From positions 455,001 through 487,500 of the forward strand of contig CAJNDS010002183.1 in assembly GCA_905221605.1 (NCBI GenBank): a stretch of DNA of 32,500 nucleotides. The letters run 5' to 3'. The first letter of the stretch is position 1, and each line of letters opens with the position of its first letter. The position numbers and the translations under genes are program-made. The notes under the pieces are model-generated. The model had not been told where the DNA came from. It worked only from the letters and a program-made list of their open reading frames with translations, and searched no databases. Of this stretch, positions 23,001-32,450 are shown one piece after another. This DNA comes from Symbiodinium natans. Lineage: Eukaryota > Sar > Dinophyceae > Suessiales > Symbiodiniaceae.

Positions 23001-26000
23001 AAGAGTAATATAGGGATTGTTGTTTTTTTTGTTTTTTTTTTGGTGGCCCGGGGGGGGGGGGGGGGGGGGGGTCCTTAAGCAACACACTAGTTTAGATCAA
23101 CCTCCCTAAACCCTAAACCCTAAACCCTGAACCCTGAACCCTAAACCCAGAAGATGGCTTTGAAGCCCGAGGTGATGAGCAAGTGCCCCTGTCGCGCCTG
23201 GACATCGCAGAGCTGGCCAGGGCCGCAGCCTAAACCCTAAACCCTAAGCCCTAAACCCTAAACCCTAAACGCTAAACCCTAAACCCTAAACACTAAGCCC
23301 TATAGCCCTATAGCCCTATAACCCTAAACCCTAAAACCTATAGCCCTAAACCCTAAACCCTAACGCAGAGTCGTTCGCAGCGAGGGTGCAGCCATGCAGA
23401 ACCTGGGGAGAAGCATTCTTCCCCATATTAACCCTTTAATATGGGGACTATTCTGTTATGTTTTTTCGGGTTTCTTATAAGGCAAACAAGGAACTGTTAT
23501 TATTATTATTATTATTATTAGTATCATATTTTGGGTTATTAGTATAGTTTTTTTTTTTTTTGGGGGGGGGGGGGGTGTTCTTAAGCAGACAGTTTTGCTG
23601 ATGCTCCGCCCACAAGAGCAGGACGGTGTACCCTTCGAGGCGGCCCAGTCCGCTGCCTCAGTCGCCACGCATGACCTACTTGGAGGTTCAGGGTACTTAT
23701 TAGCCCAGGGTTTAGGGTTTAGGGTTTAGGGTTTAGGGTTTAGGGTTTAGGGTTTAGGGTTTAGGGTTTAGGGTTTAGGGTTTAGGGGTTTAGGATCTGA
23801 TGCAACAGCCCTAATTACTCGAAGGTTCAGGGGGCTTAAGCCAATAATAACTGTACTTATGACCCAATTATAACCATACTAGGGCACTTAAGGGGCTTAT
23901 AAGTGGGGAATAAGTACAGTGATTGTTGGGTTAATAAGTACCCTGGACCTCCAAGCAGACTTTGGTTGGAGTTCGGGTTTAAGGGCTTCGGGCTTTAGAG
24001 TTTGGGGGTTTACCTCCACCCTAAACCCCTAAACCCTAGGCCCTATAATCCCTAAACCCTAAGCGCTCAGGATGGGCCGGGACCACATTCTGGCTGTACT
24101 AGAAGGTGGTCGCGCCGTGATCTCCTGGGGACCTTCCAACGAGTCGGTGGCCCAGGCTTGACCATGAGAACCCAAAGGGTTTTAGGGTTTATGGTTTGGG
24201 AAATGTAGGGGTCGTAATAGTTACTAAGAACATTCCCTTGTGGTCCCCTTGGAATAAAACTATTCATAACTCCCAAAACCCTGTTCTAGTCCTTCAGGCC
24301 CCCACATTATGTTGCTTGTAGGCTGTGATTGTAAAACTCCTATGTAGAGGATGCTTACGTAGGTTGAACAACGGTTGGGGGTTCTTAAGGCGCAGGGTTT
24401 AGGGTTTAATGTTTCCAGACATGGAGGGTTTATCCCATGTTGGTCTGTTGGTCTTCTATGGTGTACATTCCTCATCTAGTTATGGGCACCACAAGAAGTT
24501 TATGCTTTAGGGCTTAGGGGCCATAGATCAACGCCCACATGGTTTGCTTGAGCCACAGTAGAGTGTTGCAACCAAGGTTCGGGCAGATTGGGCACGGACT
24601 GCCATACCGCCGCGAGCTTTGATCCAGCTGCGTTGCATACGGCATCAGCAGGAGCAGGGCCAAGCAGAACCCCTTAACCCCTAAACCCTGAACCCTAAAC
24701 CCTAAATCCTAACCCTAAACCCTAAACCCTAAGCTAGAATGTGCGGGACATGCAGAGGCTCCCGGGTACGACCTGGCGTTGTCCACCTTGGTGGCGTCCT
24801 GGTGAAGCAGGCAATGTGCCTGACCGAGACTAGTCACAGTAGTTTAATACAAGAACATGTTAGTAGTCTTATCAAGATTTAGAAGCATGATAATGCAAAA
24901 CCGGAAGAATAAGCAGAAGAAGAAGAATAAGAAGAAGAAGAAGAAGAAGAGATACAGACAAAACATATGAATCATATATATATATATACATGTATACATA
25001 TCTGTTTATATATATATATATATGTATGCAATTCGCAGTTGGGAGTCGTACTTCGCACTTGGGCTCTCGTGGTGGGTGTGCTCGGCACCTCTGGCAGCGT
25101 GCACGCGCCCTGCTTGCATGCACACCTCACTCGCGCTATCTTGCTCGTGCGTGCAGGCCAGTTTCGTTCGATCGTGCTTGGGAAGCCTGCTAGCGCAAGC
25201 GTAAGCTATTGTGGATTGTAGTGTTCGTTTGCGACGTCAGTGCTCTCACGGTCGACGCATTAAAGTCGGCTTTCCTCTCGAGTGGAACATCGCGTCTTCA
25301 TGGAGCTTCAACGATTTGAACTGCGAAGCATGCCCGACCCCGTTTCCTTGTGCTTGCTAAGTGAGTTCGGGTTACCATTCACAGCTAGATCTTGAAGTAC
25401 TGATGACCGGCAAAATCACACGATGCCCTGAAGCCCCAGATTAATCCGAACCCCCGCCCCCAAAAAAATAAAAAGAAAATATGCATATATATATATATGT
25501 ATATATATATATAACAAAAACAATACATAAACATGAACACCAACATTCTAGAGCCAAATCCTCCAGAATCAGCCAGGTTGCTTGTGGAGAGCACCATTCT
25601 TTGGTGCTGACGGCCCACGGGGAGGTAGGGGCATTAAATTTGGGGTCTGTTCAAGACAAGGGTCCTTTTCTGAGTAGGCCCTTGGATATCTTACCTGTTT
25701 CCGTATTGGGTTCAAGGATCATACGTGGGATTTTTGAGATGGTTTAAAGGGCCAATCTAGTTTTGGGGCCTAGAACAAGCCCCCATGTGAGTTTTTTTGG
25801 GTCTCCTCAAAAGCTTCAAACCCGGGTTTAGGGTTTAGGGTTTAGGGTTTAGGGTCTAGGGTCTAGGGTTTAGAGCCTCAATGCCTAAAAACCTGAAATC
25901 TTGAACCGACATGTTTATCCGCAATAGGCCGAAGCCCAAACCGTAAATCCTCAACCTGAGATGTTGCAGGTATACTCCTTTGGCTGCAACTTGCACGGTG

Positions 26001-29000
26001 CTCTTGGGTCCGGGCGATGCGATTCCCAGGACCCCGGGTCGAAGGTTCAAGACCTAGCGAGAGTTGCCATCCCTTGTGGTGCTTCGGGTTTGGGGTTAAG
26101 GGTTTTAAGGCCTACCCTCTTCCGCGTGCGCCGCGTAGGCTAAGAAGCCTCCCCGTTGAAAGGCTTTGGTGCTCAAAGCCTGAATCCTCGACCCGAAGTC
26201 CTGAACCCCAAGAAGAGTACCGCAGGTGTTGATTTCGGCAATGCAAATGCACAAGTCGTGAGATCCTATACTACCTGCCCCCCCCCCCCCCCACCTAACT
26301 ACCCCCTACCCAGAATTTCCCAGAATATGGCCCAAGTAACGCAAGGGCCCGAAACCTAGCTCAACCAAAAGTGGGGTAACAAAAAGCACCGAAGTCGCTG
26401 GGCTGCCCCTCCCACCGGGGCGCTGCCTAATATAGGGGTCGGAAGAATTACTAATGGTTTAGGGTTTAGGGTTTAGGGTTTAGGGTTTAGGGTTTAGGGT
26501 TTAGGGTTTAGGGTTTAGGGTTTAGGGTTAGGGTCCCTATCAACATGCACCATAGTAGTTCTCACCATTTAAGGCCACTATCTTCGCCGAGCCCAACTTC
26601 CCCGCAATGAAAGGAAGATGGTTTTGGTTCGAGGGTTCGGGTGTGTTGCTCTGTGGGTAGAGGTAGAGCAACGAAATTAAGGTTTTGGGGTTTAGGGTTC
26701 ACCATATTCTCGTTTAAGTTGTCTTTGTGCGCCTTTGCGGACTGTTCCTGAAGCTATAGATTTTGGGCTGTTGGGTCTTCTGCTATCTAAACCACAAGGC
26801 ACCAAATCCCAAAGGCCGAAGCTCCAATTTCTCAACCTCTAAACCTGTTGTCTTCCTCATTTGGGGGGGGTTGCGATATTAGGGAGTACCTTCTTGGGGT
26901 CCTTATTATAAAGGGATCCTGCTTTTGGGGGTCTATATTAGGGTCCCTTATTATTGTAAACCCTCATTTCATGTTTGAATTTTGGAATAGTCCTGACATC
27001 AGAGAAAATCATCCTCACAATCCTAAATCTCAAAAGCTCCAAATCCCAAACCTCAAGCCCTAAACCCGAAACCCCAAGCCCCAAAGCTGCGGTGTCGGGG
27101 GAAAAGCCACAAGCGCTCCCTCAGGAGCAGGCCGAGCGCGCCAGGACCCTGATGCTCTGCTTGGGTTCTCGGGTTTAGGGTTTAGGGGCGGGGGTTCAGG
27201 GTTTAGGGTTTTAGGGTTTAGGGTTTGGGGTTAGAGTTCAGGGTTTAGGGTTCACGGTTATTGTTTAGGGTTTAGGGTTGAGGGTTCATTGTTATTATTT
27301 GGCGTTTGGGGTTCTGAGGGGTTGGGTGGCTCGCGGGGTTGAAGCCTTCATAAGGACTCTTGTTGCCAAGGACTCAAATCGACTAAATCAAGGAATATCG
27401 CCTTTTCATCATACCAAGGATCCTAGTTCTTCATGCAAGGGATGTCGCTCACTGGCTCTTCGCAAGGAACTTGGGGGTTTGGTACCCTGTAGGACCCCTC
27501 ACGGGTTACTTAAGGATATCAGGTAGCCGAACTTTCTACTAAGAACCAATAAGCCCCAAACTCTAAACCCTGCATCCTCAACCGTATCTACTGTGCCCTA
27601 AATCCTGAACCCTAAATACGCTCAAACCTCAAATCCTGAATACCCTGAACCCTAAATCCTAAACCCTGAACCCTAAACCCTAAACCCTAAACCCTAAATC
27701 CTAAACCCTAAACCCTAAATACCTCAAACCAGTGGCTGGCCATCTTAAGGTGGTTGGCAACCACTTGCGAAGCATGCCCGTGAGGGGCATCGCAGCTGGA
27801 GCGGGCGGCCAAGACACTTTAGCTCTTGGCAGGGCAGCCCGAAACCCTAAACCCTAAACCCTAAACCCTAAACCCTAAACCCTAAACCCTAAACCCTAAA
27901 CCCTAAACCCTAAACCCTAAACCACAACATTACATTGTACTTCTTATTGCGTTCTGGCTCCCAGGCCCAAAGTTCCATGGCTTTGTCCATCGGGGGCGAC
28001 GTCTTTTGCCCGCGTGCTCGGAGTTAACTGGGTTGCTGTGGTTTAGGGTTCAGGATTAGGGTTTAGGGTTTAGGGTTTAGGGTTTAGGGTTTAGGGTTTA
28101 GGGTTTAGGGTTTAGGGTTTAGGGGTTCAAGGGTTTAAGGGTCTAAGGGTTTGCGGGTCTTAGGGTCTTAGGGTCTTAGGGTTTTGGGGTTTCTGACTTG
28201 AGGATCTCAGGGTTTCAGGATTGTGTTGCTTCAGGTTTTCAGGGTTTAGGAGTTTATAGGGGGGGTTAGTGAGTCACACAACTTAAGTTGCAGGTGCCGT
28301 AGTTTGTGGTTGCAGGTAGGTATAATGGCTTCCTTCGTATGGTAAGGAACTTAAGATAATTCTTCAGAGTCTTTCTCAGGGCTAGCTTAGGATAGCAACA
28401 TAGAACATCGCACCTCGCTGTTTGCAGAACTATGCTTTGCTCCGTGAACCCTAAACCCCAAAACCGCGGGTATCTAGGATGCCCAGTAGGCCCAGTAGTG
28501 CCCTCATTGCCTTTTTTGGGGGTTCAGGTTCCCTTACTTGGAAGCTCTTTGGACGTGGTAAGTAGGGTTTGTAAGGTGGGCTATGGGGATGATAATGGGG
28601 TTTCTAGGGGTTACGAAGTAGACTTACGAAGTCAAACGAGCTTCTAAGTATGCAAGGGAATAAGGGGACCACGAGCAAGAGGTCTGAGCACGTAGGGTTG
28701 GGGTTTATACACCTTCAGGGTCCGAAACCCTAAACCCTAAACCCGAAACCCGAAACCCTAAGCCCTAAACCCTAAACCCTAAACCCTAAACCCTAAACCC
28801 TAAACCCTAAACCCTAAACCCTAAACCCTAAACCCTAAACCCTAAACCCTAAACCCTAAACCCTAAACCCTAAACCCTAAACCCTAAACCCTAAACCCTA
28901 AACCCTAACCCCTAAACCCTAAACCCTAAACCCTAAACCCTAAACCCTAAACCCTAAACCCTAAACCCTAAACCCTAAACCCTAAACCCTAAACCCTAAA

Positions 29001-32000
29001 CCGTGCCGGGGCATGTTCAAGGCTGCTCAAGGACTCCAAGGTGTATGGCGACTGAAGCCTGAACATTCAGCTCTATAGAAACCTAAACCCTTCAGGTTCC
29101 AGGGTTTAGGGTTTAGGGTTTATCCCTAAACCCTTAAACCCTTAACCCCTTAAAGCCTTAAAGCCTTAAAGCCTTAAACCCTTAAACCCTTAAACCCTTA
29201 AACCCTTAAACCCTTAAACCCTTAAACCCTTAAACCCTTAAACCCTTAAACCCTTAAACCCTTAAACCCTTAAACCCTTAAACCCTTAAACCCTTAAACC
29301 CTTAAACCCTAAACCCTACACCCCCCTCAAGGCTTTAGGGGCTTCCGGAGAGTGCTCATGATACCCTCGCCGCCAAGGCTGGGGCTGCAACTCTCGAGGG
29401 CGACTGGGGCCCGATACCCCGGCAACGCACTGCTTTGAGGGGTTTTTTGGGATTGGGGTTTAGGGTTTAGGGTTTAGGGTTTAGGGTTTAGGGTTTAGGG
29501 GTTTGAGGGTTTAGGGTTTAGGGGTTTAGGGTTTTGAGGGTTTTAGGGTTTTCGGGTTTGAAGGGTTTGAGGGTTTTAGGGTTTTAAGGTTTTGAGGGTG
29601 TTAGGGTTTCAGGGTTTGAGGGGGTTTGGGGGTTGAGGGTTTAGGCTTGTAGGTGTAGGGTGCTGGGTTCCTAGGCGTTGACGGTTTCAGGATTTAGGCT
29701 TTGAGGATTGTGGGGGCTTAGGGTTTCGGACTGGCTCTTGGAAATAACTTTTGTCTTCGTTCACAATGAGGGAGACCATCTTCGCAAGGACTTCCAAGAA
29801 AAGTTTAGATATGCTTCGGGGCTTGAGGCTAGTCATTCTTCATCATCCTGGCCGGACCCTTAGCTCAACCCAACCCAGCTACAGAGCAGGGATCCCCTAA
29901 ACCCTAAAATCCAACCCTAAACCCCAAACCCCAAACCCCAAACCCCAAACCCCAAACCCCAAACCCCAAACCCCAAACCCCAAACCCCAAACCCTAAACC
30001 CTAAACCCTAAACCCTAAACCCTAAACCCTAAACCCTAAACCCTAAACCCTAAACCCTAAACCCTAAACCCTACAGGAGCCCGAAAGCCGCCTGAGTCTC
30101 TAACTTTTCCTGAAAGCCCTGAAGCTCCTACACAGAAAAAATAGCTCCTACACAAAGTCCTTGTGAACCCCAATACAGTACCCTAAACCCTAAACCCTAA
30201 ACCCTAAACCCTAAACCCTAAACCCCAAACCCCAAACCCCAAACCCTAAACCCTAAACCCTAAACCCTAAACCCTAAACCCTAAACCCTAAACCCTAAAC
30301 CCTAAAACCCCTAAACCCTAAACCCTCAACCCTAAACCCTAAACCCTAAACCCTAAACCCTAAACCCTAAACCCTAAACCCTAAACCCTAAACCCTAAAC
30401 CCTAAACCCAAACCCTAAACCCTAAACCCTAAACCCCGTGGCTTCTTGTTCAGGCACCCGAAGAACTCTCAAGGGCTTGATGCTCCTAACCAACACAATC
30501 GAAGAGTCAGGTTCCAGACTCTAAGCCTTAACCCAGGCTTTCTACCAGGGCTTATACAGGGTACCCTAAACCCTAAATCCTAAAGCCGCGAGCTGTTGAA
30601 ACCAACCCTGCGAATCAGGTTGGGGCCAGCCTATGACCAAGAGCCCACGGTCCTGGCACCAGTGATTGCTCATTGCCCAGTTGTGACAACCCCAACCCAG
30701 GAAAGAAGGGTTTAGGGTTTTTGGTGTTCAGAGTCTTGGTGTAAACCCTAAACCCTGAACCCTGCACCCTAAACCCAAAACCCTAAACCCTAAACCCTAA
30801 CCCTAAACCCTAAACCGGTTTGGGTTTTAGGGTTTATAGGTTTGGGGTCTGAAGTGTGCCCTGGTGTGAATTCCGATATGGGGTTTTAGGGGTTTGGCCC
30901 CCACTCCCCCAACCTTCCGTCCAAATACTGCAATCCGGCCGGGTCCGCAAAGGGATGGGAATTTACAGAGGGAGGTACCTAAGAATTGGTTGCTTTTGAA
31001 GCTCAAACCCTCATATCAACGGGATCCGAACTCGTGCCCTTGCCGTTGTAACCATAGAGGTTCCCGTCATTTAGCCCCAATGTTACCCCAAACCCTAAAC
31101 CCTAGCCCCTACATTTGGGTCCCTAAACCCAAAACTCTTTGGGTTCCAAGCCCCTGCCCACCTCTGAACCCTAAACCCTAAACCCTAAACCCTAAACCCT
31201 AAACCCTAAACCCTAAACCCTAAACCCTAAACCCTAAACCTTAGGAAGCCGGAAAGCGAAACCGCGGCTCGGAGGTGCCGAACTTACCAGGCGTCGCGAG
31301 GGCGATTGCCGCTGGCGGACAGCACTCGGCCGTGATCCTGCGCGGGGAGCCGAGTAGCCTTTGGGGGTTTAGGGTTTAGGGTTGAGGGTTTAGGGTTTAG
31401 GGTTCAGGGTTTGGGGTTTAGGGTTTAAGGTTTTGGGTTTAGGGTGTAGGTATGGTCTGTTTACCAGCCTCAAATTCAACAACTTAGTAGGTAGAAGAGC
31501 CCTGCCTAAACCCCACAGGACGCTTGCAGGACCCAGCTAGAGTTTGGAGCAAAGGCCGTGTGCTTGGGGGTGACTGAAGAGTCTTGACGTGCAGGCGTGG
31601 CTAGAGTGTTGGTGGCAGGGTTTAGGGTTTAGGTTCAGGGCTTAGGGTTTAGGGTTAAAGGCACGGATGCTAGGGTTTCGGTGGAATGGGCGCGAGGGGT
31701 TCAAGGTTTCGGGAGGATAGAGCTTGGTCGCGTGACCTAAAGGGAAAACTCCAGAGCATATAGTTGCCCAAAGACTCCAATACCCCTTAATTAAGGAATA
31801 GCCCTTAAACCATATAAGGAACAATATTAACAGGTAAGGTATATTGCTTAATTAAGGGGTATCGGAGTCTCTTGGTGTAGGTAGGTCTTAGAGCCGCCTG
31901 CAGGTTTTGTTGCGGTCGAAAATTCTAAGAAGAAAGCCCGAGCAATATCTCCATACCGAGGGCGGGGGCGACTTTTCCTCGCCGGCGACAACCGATCAGG

Positions 32001-32450
32001 ACAGTTGGGACAGCTGGCGGCCCAGCACTGGTCCACAACTGCTCTGCAAATTGAGCTAAACTCTGCAGGGCCCTGCAGTTGGAGAGTAAGATGCTTCGAT
32101 GCTTCTATAGGCTGTGCACAAAATCGTTGACCCCACGCCCCCCCCCCCCCCCCCCGCCGCCCCGAATGTGCAGGGCGGGTTTCGGGGTACTTAATTTGAA
32201 TGCTTAGGACTCAGGACGGTGCAATACTTGGGTGTCTCCTTAATTGCTTAGGAGTTATGTCTATTTTTCTACAAATAGCCCAAGGGTTGGCATGAAGGAG
32301 AATATCTTCATTCTGGTTCCAACCCTAGACCCTGAACCCTAAACACTACACCCTGAACCCTAAACCCTAAACCCTAAACCCTAAACCCTCTAGGTAGGTA
32401 CAGGGCGACCTGTTCACCCAACCTCTTCCGCTTGGAGGTCGCGCAAGGAT
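19972..32450 (+). CDS. RCC1-repeat protein gene (multi-exon model, 3' end uncertain)
   Basis: Many small exons on the + strand encode RCC1 blades: FILAWGANANRQC (19972-20057), HILAVLEGGRAVISWGPSN (24071-24155), VACGEHHSLVLTAHGE (25577-25624), VYSFGCNLHGALGSG (25970-26028), VRGIAAGAGGQDTLAL (27733-27836), SSMALSIGGDVF plus CWGCNSRGRLG (27965-28007 with 29378-29441), ARAIAAGGQHSAVILRGEP (31245-31353), LFLAGDNRSGQLGQL (31904-32085). Exons at 22242-22617 and 23151-23680 are open and join in frame but lack a clear blade motif. RCC1 propellers act as Ran exchange factors or interaction platforms (UVR8, HERC); which applies is unknown. One gene or two cannot be settled. Introns of 69 bp to more than 1.3 kb are filled with telomere-type repeats. 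Confidence 0.6.
20754..20990. repeat. CCCTAAA array, about 237 bp
   Basis: Nearly pure heptamer array interrupted once by CCCTACA-type units (20872-20900). Ends ACCCTAAG, an acceptor-like end, directly before an open segment at 20991. Confidence 0.95.
20991..21075 (+). CDS. Possible exon, unrecognised
   Basis: PVPGKGGALSSARALPSAPS then ISGC is open between the end of a long CCCTAAA array (acceptor ACCCTAAG) and GTGCCC. The low-complexity Ala/Ser/Pro content gives no family clue. It is placed between arrays of opposite orientation, as confirmed exons are. Confidence 0.3.
21303..21735. mobile_element. GTTGGGATGTTCCCC element with internal tandem expansion
   Basis: Left end GGTTGGGATGTTCCCCCTTA, right end CTAAGGGGCAACATCCCAAG. 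Inside, a unit of about 60-70 bp (ACTAACAGTCCTTCATAGGG then ATTATAGTACCCCC then ACAATCCTTCTTAAGGACCC) is repeated about six times with variation. It is an expanded relative of 12780-12962 and 16028-16136. Confidence 0.75.
21967..22103. mobile_element. ACTTGGAGGTTCA-family TIR element
   Basis: ACTTGGAGGTTCATGGTACT on the left and AGTACCCTGAACCTCCAAGT on the right, with inner GTACTTGCAACC / GGTTATAAGTAC. Copies also at 14039-14177 and, split by a telomere-type array, at 23678-23955. MITE-like, no coding. Confidence 0.75.
22242..22310 (+). CDS. Exon, RCC1-region
   Basis: Reads WEGSLVVDADGSRVAELALF then AA. SLVVDADGxV resembles the HSLxLxxDGxV strand of an RCC1 blade. Acceptor GATGCAAG; GC donor GCAAGT at 22311. 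The intron to 22388 is 77 bp and half CCCTAAA repeats. Confidence 0.45.
22388..22438 (+). CDS. Exon before the telomere-repeat intron
   Basis: Reads DLRGRDHDLGDIDATLG, open, with phase 1 at the end. The exon start is approximate. It matters because it is followed directly by an intron that is pure TTTAGGG repeat and continues in frame at 22508. Confidence 0.45.
22439..22507 (+). repeat. 69-bp intron made only of telomere heptamers
   Basis: Exactly nine GTTTAGG units plus GTTTAG, with no interruption. It begins GT and ends AG. Removing it joins ACC TTG G to GC CCT TTC GGG, giving TLGPFGGAACVEASG in one open frame. The repeat supplies both splice dinucleotides itself. Confidence 0.7.
22508..22617 (+). 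CDS. Exon after the telomere-repeat intron
   Basis: Reads PFGGAACVEASGVAAATVAN then ACLKSSVRCRAGMQSW, 36 codons with G/C-rich third positions, ending at a GTACGC donor (22618). Ala-rich; no domain recognised with confidence. Another TTTAGGG array begins at 22643. Confidence 0.5.
22618..23150. other. Intron region with possible short exon and TIR element
   Basis: TTTAGGG array 22643-22677, then a duplicated CCTTATTGGGTTTTAAGAG-type segment (22682-22745), and a possible exon at about 22786-22855 (SALMSEMHALRSREIGPTCR or, in another frame, TYVGDARLAEPRNWANLSW). Then come a GCTTAAGAACC element (22927-23083) carrying an ATAAATA/TA run and 22 G, and CCCTAAA repeats 23104-23148. Confidence 0.45.
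23151..23227 (+). CDS. Exon, RCC1-region
   Basis: Reads DGFEARGDEQVPLSRLDIAE then LARAAA in phase 0. The PLxxLDIAELA stretch could be the strand between blades. A GC donor (GCCTAA) begins an intron that is nearly all CCCTAAA/CCCTATA repeat (23228-about 23368). Confidence 0.45.
23593..23680 (+). CDS. Exon, RCC1-region
   Basis: Reads LLMLRPQEQDGVPFEAAQSA then ASVATHD after the acceptor TTAAGCAGACAG, which is the right end of a GCTTAAGAACCCC element. A competing frame (FADAPPTRAGRCTLRGG) is open too. It ends just where an ACTTGGAGG element begins (23678). Confidence 0.4.
23678..23955. mobile_element. ACTTGGAGG element split by a TTTAGGG array
   Basis: Left end ACTTGGAGGTTCAGGGTACT at 23678; array 23708-23788; then a second, diverged left end (TACTCGAAGGTTCAGGGGGC at 23816), the normal interior, and right end GTACCCTGGACCTCCAAG to 23955. 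The array therefore sits between two copies of the element's first 30 bp or so. Confidence 0.65.
24071..24155 (+). CDS. RCC1 blade exon
   Basis: Reads GRDHILAVLEGGRAVISWGP then SNESVAQ. HILAVxEGGxVxSWGxN is a clear RCC1 repeat. Acceptor CGCTCAG, GC donor GCTTGA at 24156. A likely continuation after 24575 (FGQIGHG) would complete the QLGHG motif, though the phase there is unclear. Confidence 0.65.
24576..24801 (+). CDS. Possible RCC1 exons
   Basis: 24576 onwards contains FGQIGHGLPYRREL in one frame (RCC1-like GQLGHG) and RTAIPPRALIQLRCIRHQQE in another. 24736-24801 contains LECAGHAEAPGYDLALSTLV then AS, ending at GTGAAG. CCCTAAA repeats (24675-24730) separate them. Borders and phases are not settled. 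Confidence 0.35.
24802..25576. other. Large intron with microsatellites
   Basis: Contains GAA/AAG repeats (24915-24950), TA repeats (24973-25023), and TA/ATGT repeats (25481-25515), separated by ordinary-looking sequence. No telomere-type array here, unusual for this window. No exon recognised in 25030-25560, although 25036-25200 is unusually G/C-rich and open. Confidence 0.5.
25577..25624 (+). CDS. RCC1 blade exon (48 bp)
   Basis: VACGEHHSLVLTAHGE, sixteen codons, is a textbook RCC1 strand pair (VxxGxxHSLxLTxxGE). Acceptor CAGCCAG, donor GTAGGG. It joins exon 25970 (VYSFGCNLHGALGSG) in phase 0. Confidence 0.8.
25970..26028 (+). CDS. RCC1 blade exon
   Basis: VYSFGCNLHGALGSG follows directly on HGE of the previous exon: GEVYSFGxNxxGxLGxG is the canonical motif. 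Acceptor GATGTTGCAG. The end is uncertain (before or after CGATGCGATTCCCAG). Confidence 0.75.
26029..27086. other. Long intron
   Basis: TTTAGGG array 26455-26533; C run at 26279-26292; a locally repetitive stretch at 26865-26955 (repeated GGGTCC, TTATTAT and TATATTAGGG). Short open stretches occur but no RCC1 motif was found, so at least one blade segment may be hidden here. Confidence 0.4.
26455..26533. repeat. TTTAGGG array in RCC1 intron
   Basis: Eleven pure units. Other G-rich arrays of note: 346-417, 11381-11461, 14528-14628, 19906-19969, 23708-23788, 28041-28135, 29455-29500, 31366-31450. Other C-rich arrays: 7442-7484, 7603-7670, 8101-8157, 10709-10747, 10873-10938, 11191-11262, 12632-12686, 14284-14368, 16137-16232, 22133-22232, 23231-23362, 27594-27722, 27839-27924, 31170-31240, 32323-32391. 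Confidence 0.95.
27087..27164 (+). CDS. Exon, RCC1-region
   Basis: Reads AVSGEKPQALPQEQAERART then LMLCLG, with donor GTTCTC at 27165 and a TTTAGGG array beginning at 27173. Hydrophilic helix-like; it might be an insertion between blades. Confidence 0.45.
27733..27836 (+). CDS. RCC1 blade exon
   Basis: Reads HLKVVGNHLRSMPVRGIAAG then AGGQDTLALGRA. VRGIAAGxGGQDTLAL is the strand before the GxVxxWG motif (IxxIAAGxxHTLAL). GC donor at 27837; the 128-bp intron is mostly CCCTAAA; phase 0 continues at 27965. Confidence 0.7.
27965..28007 (+). CDS. RCC1 blade exon (43 bp)
   Basis: AQSSMALSIGGDVF, phase 0 from the previous exon. It ends TTT T before a GC donor (GCCCGC) at 28008. The codon is completed at 29378 to give GDVFCWGCNSRGRLG, so the 1370-bp intron is confirmed by the motif it interrupts. 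Confidence 0.75.
28727..29002. repeat. CCCTAAA array, about 275 bp (longest pure run)
   Basis: About 36 heptamers with a single CCCTAACC break near 28909. Lies inside the RCC1 intron 28008-29377. Confidence 0.95.
29125..29318. repeat. CCCTTAAA octamer variant array
   Basis: About 20 copies of an 8-bp unit (CCCTTAAA), preceded by three GCCTTAAA units. A variant homogenised separately from the heptamer array 120 bp upstream. Confidence 0.95.
29378..29441 (+). CDS. RCC1 blade exon CWGCNSRGRLG
   Basis: WGCNSRGRLGPDTPATHCFE, the WGxNxxGxLGxD element of an RCC1 blade. Acceptor CGCCAAG. A TTTAGGG array begins 14 bp after the exon. Continues in phase 2 to 30586. Confidence 0.75.
29895..30435. repeat. 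CCCTAAA/CCCCAAA arrays
   Basis: Block of about 12 CCCCAAA units (29916-29996), then CCCTAAA to 30073, a 100-bp gap, and a second long array 30180-30435 with a smaller CCCCAAA patch. Confidence 0.95.
30586..30709 (+). CDS. Exon, RCC1-region
   Basis: With the phase from the previous exon it reads RELLKPTLRIRLGPAYDQEP then TVLAPVIAHCPVVTTPTQER. PTVLAPVIAH may be the strand before a new blade. The end at GTTTAGGG (30710) makes the repeat the donor and keeps phase 0 with exon 31245. Confidence 0.5.
31245..31353 (+). CDS. RCC1 blade exon
   Basis: GSEVPNLPGVARAIAAGGQH then SAVILRGEP. ARAIAAGGQHSAVIL is a clear RCC1 strand. Acceptor ACCTTAG; donor GTAGCC at 31354 gives phase 1 and joins exon 31904 as S-FVAVENSKKK. 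Confidence 0.75.
31768..31875. mobile_element. TIR element in RCC1 intron
   Basis: CCAAAGACTCCAATACCCCT then TAATTAAG on the left pairs with CTTAATTAAGGGGTATCGGA then GTCTCTTGG on the right. About 108 bp, imperfect ends. Another small MITE-like family; only this copy was seen. Confidence 0.7.
31904..32085 (+). CDS. RCC1 blade exon (last strong one)
   Basis: Reads FVAVENSKKKARAISPYRGR then GRLFLAGDNRSGQLGQLAAQ then HWSTTALQIELNSAGPC. LFLAGDNRSGQLG is the RCC1 motif with AG in place of WG. Acceptor CCTGCAG, strong donor GTAAGA at 32086, phase 0 at the end. A following exon from 32404 (GDLFTQPLPLGGRA) is in phase, and the gene probably runs past the window edge. Confidence 0.7.
32404..32450 (+). 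CDS. Possible next exon of RCC1 gene
   Basis: GDLFTQPLPLGGRA after acceptor GGTACAG, in phase 0 with the exon ending 32085. Short; the donor would lie near GCAAGGATG (32451). Preceded by a CCCTAAA array. Confidence 0.35.

Noticed and set aside
24872-25123. Minus-strand open frame with poly-Leu
   Set aside because: Arises from the GAA and TA microsatellites.
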